Below, one piece after another: positions 60,308 through 64,000 of a stretch of 64,000 nucleotides of DNA. A program made the position numbers and the translations under genes. Positions within the stretch are counted from its first letter, which is position 1; each line of letters opens with the position of its first letter. Under the pieces are notes generated by a model, which had not been told where the DNA came from, did no database searches, and worked only from the letters and a program-made list of their open reading frames with translations. Source of the stretch: Terriglobus albidus (GTDB lineage: Bacteria > Acidobacteriota > Terriglobia > Terriglobales > Acidobacteriaceae); NCBI RefSeq assembly GCF_008000815.1, contig NZ_CP042806.1:1054001-1118000 (forward strand). Direction: 5' to 3'.

Positions 60308-61574
60308 CAGTTTGCGGAAAAACGCGTCTTTTCGCCTGCGGGTCAGTCTGTTGTGAGGGATCGGTGAGTTGTTTTGGTTCTCTATGGCACGTTGTTATGC
60401 GGTTTGGGTGGGTTTAGAGGGTGTTTAGACACACTACGGCCGTGTCATGACTGTGCTGGGATGGGAGGTATCAGCTTCACCAGCCGCAGCAGATTATGGG
60501 CTGCGGCCATGAGCTGTACCATCCAGTCCACCTTGCGTAGCCCACGCAGCTTGGTCTGTCGCATCGAACGGTCCAGCTTCATCCAACCGAAGACCTTCTC
60601 AACCAGTTTGCGTTTCCTCTGACTGATCGCATATCCCGGCTCGCTGCGTTCCTTGCTGTTGAGCCAGTTGGGCCATTTGGGGTTCGGCTCATACTCGGCC
60701 ACGTGCGGCCTGACCTTGCGACGGCGCAGGGCCTTGATGAACTTCTCGTACTGATAGCCCTTGTCGGCTCCCAGCGTGATCCGCTTTTTACGCTTGATCC
60801 GCTTCAACATCTTCAGAGCCGCTGCACGTTCCTCTGTCGTCCCGGCCTGTGTGGCCATGGCCGCCACCACCAGACCGTTGCGGTTCTCGGTGATCACATG
60901 GCCCAGATAGCTGGGAACCGATGCTCCGCTGGAGCTCTTGCGATACAGCCGCGCTTCCGGATCGGTAGAGGACTCATGAGTATCACGCAGTAGCTTTTTA
61001 CCACCCGCTCCCGTCCCACGGTCCGGAGGATCGGCCTTCTCATGGAAGCTGCGCCGGTTGGCCCATGCCTGGATCAGCGTGCCGTCCACCGTGAAGTGTT
61101 CTTCGCTGAGCAGCTTGTGCTGGCTAGCTTCCTCCAGCACCGCCAGCAGAAGCTTCTGGCTGGCTTCGCCGGCGATCAGACGCTCCCGGTTCTTGGTAAA
61201 TACCGTCACGTCCCACACCGGATCGTCAATCTCCATGCCCACGAACCAGCGGAACAACAGGTTATAGTTCAGCTGCTCCATCAACTGCCGTTCCGAGCGA
61301 ATCGAGTACAGCACCATCAGCAACTGCGCACGCAGCAGACGTTCCGGCGCGATCGATGGTCGCCCTGTCGCCGCGTAAAGCTGCGACAACTCACCATCCA
61401 TCCGCTTCAGTGCCGCATCCACCATAGTCCGGATCCTCCGCACCGGATGATCCGATGCGATCCGCTGCTCCATCGTTACGTAACTGAACATCCCGCTCTG
61501 CTTCGCTTCTTCTCCCCGCATACCTCTCTCTTACGACAATCCCCGAAAAACGAAAAGAGTTTTTCCGCAAACTG
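60308..61574 (-). mobile_element. IS5-like insertion sequence with TGAA target duplication
   Basis: Terminal inverted repeats CAGTTTGCGGAAAAAC are perfect over 16 bp. TGAA is duplicated on both sides (60304-60307 and 61575-61578), and removing the element rejoins GGGACGGCTGAAGCCGTCCC, a REP palindrome. Confidence 0.85.
60445..61521 (-). CDS. IS5-family-type DDE transposase
   Basis: The 358-residue transposase has the DUF772 N-terminal part (RPSIAPERLLRAQLLMVLYSIRSERQLMEQLNYNLLFRWFVG), then the DDE core: D in FTVDGTLIQAW, D in LGADKGYQYEKF and E in RKLVEKVFGWMK. The frame is intact, so it could be active and could also mobilise the 148-bp MITE at 17712. Confidence 0.9.
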   Translation of the reverse strand: MRGEEAKQSGMFSYVTMEQRIASDHPVRRIRTMVDAALKRMDGELSQLYAATGRPSIAPERLLRAQLLMVLYSIRSERQLMEQLNYNLLFRWFVGMEIDDPVWDVTVFTKNRERLIAGEASQKLLLAVLEEASQHKLLSEEHFTVDGTLIQAWANRRSFHEKADPPDRGTGAGGKKLLRDTHESSTDPEARLYRKSSSGASVPSYLGHVITENRNGLVVAAMATQAGTTEERAAALKMLKRIKRKKRITLGADKGYQYEKFIKALRRRKVRPHVAEYEPNPKWPNWLNSKERSEPGYAISQRKRKLVEKVFGWMKLDRSMRQTKLRGLRKVDWMVQLMAAAHNLLRLVKLIPPIPAQS

Positions 61575-61703
61575 TGAAGCCGTCCCCTTAAGCAAGGCAA
61601 TCGCGCTTTGCGCGATACCCCACCCTTTCTCCTGCGACGAAAGAGCGGGGCAACAAATGTATTCATCGCCAACTCGAGCCACAACCACTCCAAGTATGCT
61701 CGC

Positions 61704-62870
<1,167 letters not shown>

Positions 62871-63048
62871 CACTTACGAGGGTACGGCCTGACGGCGGGC
62901 GAAGGAAGTGTCGCGAGAGGTTAACCGTTGGGATACCACCGCCAGGTGCTGCAACTGCAGTGCACAACCATCAGCGAAGGACGTTTTCAATCTGCATTCA
63001 CGATCCGTCGGCAACCCGACGAAACCTTACACCCCTCCAATTCAAGAC

Positions 63049-64000
63049 ATGGTCCGACTTGCTGCTCTCCCCCTGCTCGCTGCCGCGTCCGCCATCGCTC
63101 TTGCGCAAAACCCTGATGCGCTTGTCGACCAGATCATCAAAGCGGCGGATTCGCTGAGACGATCACCACCTTCTGCACACAGAAGAATGCGCGCAGCGCA
63201 CAGCAGTATCAGGCGGCGCTCAGCGAGTGGAAGCAGCGCAATCACTGGGAGGCCATCTCCACCAGGGCGGAGCCAGGAAAGATGGACGAGGCGTCAGCCA
63301 GCGCGACACAGGCTCTCCGCAAACAGGGGAACAAAGCGATTGTGCTGTGCCTGGACCTGCGGAAGACCCTCTCCACCCCGACCTTCGATCCATCGCAGCA
63401 GCACGCGCAGGAGCTGGCTCAACTGGCTGGAGGAGGTACAACATCGCCTGCTCCTGCAGCCCCGCAGACGGCCCAGCCAGAGCAGACGCCGCCCGCCACA
63501 ACGGCAGATGCGGCTCCGTCGCCACTACCGCCCACCGCTGGAAACACTCCGCCAGCCGCGCCGCCCACGATGGCCACAGCACCGGGCGGCCCCGGCCAGG
63601 TCGGTGATGCCAGTTTTACCGTGCCTGCCACCTGGCGTGCCGGCAAAGCAACGGCCACGGAGGCTCTCTATCAGAGACCCACGAAAGACCGCGGCGAGGT
63701 GCAGATCATCGTCTTCGAACAGAAGCCGATGCAGGGCGACTTCAAGACCAGCTTCGCAGCCACCGTACGCGGCCTGTTTCCCGGCAAACCACCCGAACTG
63801 AAATACATCTACCCGGCTATGACACGCACCGGTCTGCCTGCCTTTCACGTCAGAGATGGCAGCCAACTCCGCTCCGGGAAATCTGCCGCGTTGCGTGCAG
63901 TTGGCATGCAACTGCCGGGGAACCAGATCTTCGTCATCATGCTGCTCTCGACAGACCACTACGGCGGCCTGTACGACGCCGAGAAGGAGCTGACCTCGGT
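63049..64000 (+). pseudogene. secreted protein with an apparent frameshift, cut by window end
   Basis: ATG 63049 begins a clear signal peptide (MVRLAALPLLAAASAIALAQ) and NPDALVDQIIKAAD, after which the sensible reading moves by one base. The continuing frame from about 63140 to the window edge encodes ETITTFCTQKNARS, a Pro/Ala/Thr-rich linker near residues 125-185 and a beta-rich part with SFTVPATWRAGK, GEVQIIVFEQKPM and NQIFVIMLLSTD. One missing T in the GATTCGCTGAG stretch would restore a single frame. It may be a true pseudogene or a sequencing error. Function unknown. Confidence 0.6.

Overview
This window looks like a chromosomal segment of an acidobacterium, probably class Terriglobia (family Acidobacteriaceae). 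The support is a TIGR03435-type secreted protein (a family expanded in soil Acidobacteria), an RpoB with a Cys-rich insert, a GatA/GatC/DUF721 cluster, and very abundant REP-like intergenic palindromes of the GGCTGAAGCC type. No rRNA was seen; there is one tRNA (Pro, UGG). The taxonomic call is inference from gene content, not from a marker search.

Layout. (1) 1-3.1 kb: end of a 2OG-Fe(II) oxygenase, alkB, and an IS110-family (IS1111-type) element. (2) 3.3-9.9 kb: the most striking locus, a compact set of eight same-strand genes encoding a complete eukaryote-like ubiquitin-type conjugation system: membrane trypsin-like protease, ubiquitin-like protein ending in Ala-Gly, E1, membrane-anchored JAMM deubiquitinase, membrane FHA protein, RING-like/TM2 membrane protein (candidate E3), GYF_2 membrane protein, and an E2 with the HPN/Cys core. 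(3) 10.0-14.8 kb: an AT-richer block with a ribbon-helix-helix protein, an AAA ATPase and a subtilase (IetAS-like anti-phage pair), then a HEPN protein. (4) 14.9-31.4 kb: housekeeping and accessory genes (M20 peptidase, tRNA-Pro, DUF4112, LolA-like protein, gatA/gatC, gmhB, BamD-like lipoprotein-type TPR protein, rpe, catalase-like protein, a GGDEF/EAL protein, UvrC-like protein, Uma2). (5) 31.5-43.3 kb: rplA-rplJ-rplL-rpoB-rpoC with promoter and terminator; rplK is not next to rplA. (6) 43.3-58.4 kb: two REP-associated tyrosine transposases inside inverted REP arrays, a DUF4139 protein, gyrA, an accessory ATPase island, small acidobacterial genes including an omega-like subunit, and a ROK-family protein. 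(7) 58.8-64 kb: a second IS1111-type copy in inverted orientation, an IS5-like element, ddl and the start of an apparently frameshifted secreted protein.

How it fits together. The ubiquitin-like locus has every enzymatic step visible (activation, conjugation, candidate ligase, removal), and five of its eight products carry predicted membrane segments, which suggests protein tagging at the cytoplasmic membrane. It sits beside an IetAS-like pair and a HEPN protein, so a defence role is possible but not shown. The mobile fraction is unusual: both IS1111 copies, the IS5-like element and two kinds of MITE all sit inside the same REP-type palindromes, so the REP sequences act as landing pads genome-wide in this window.
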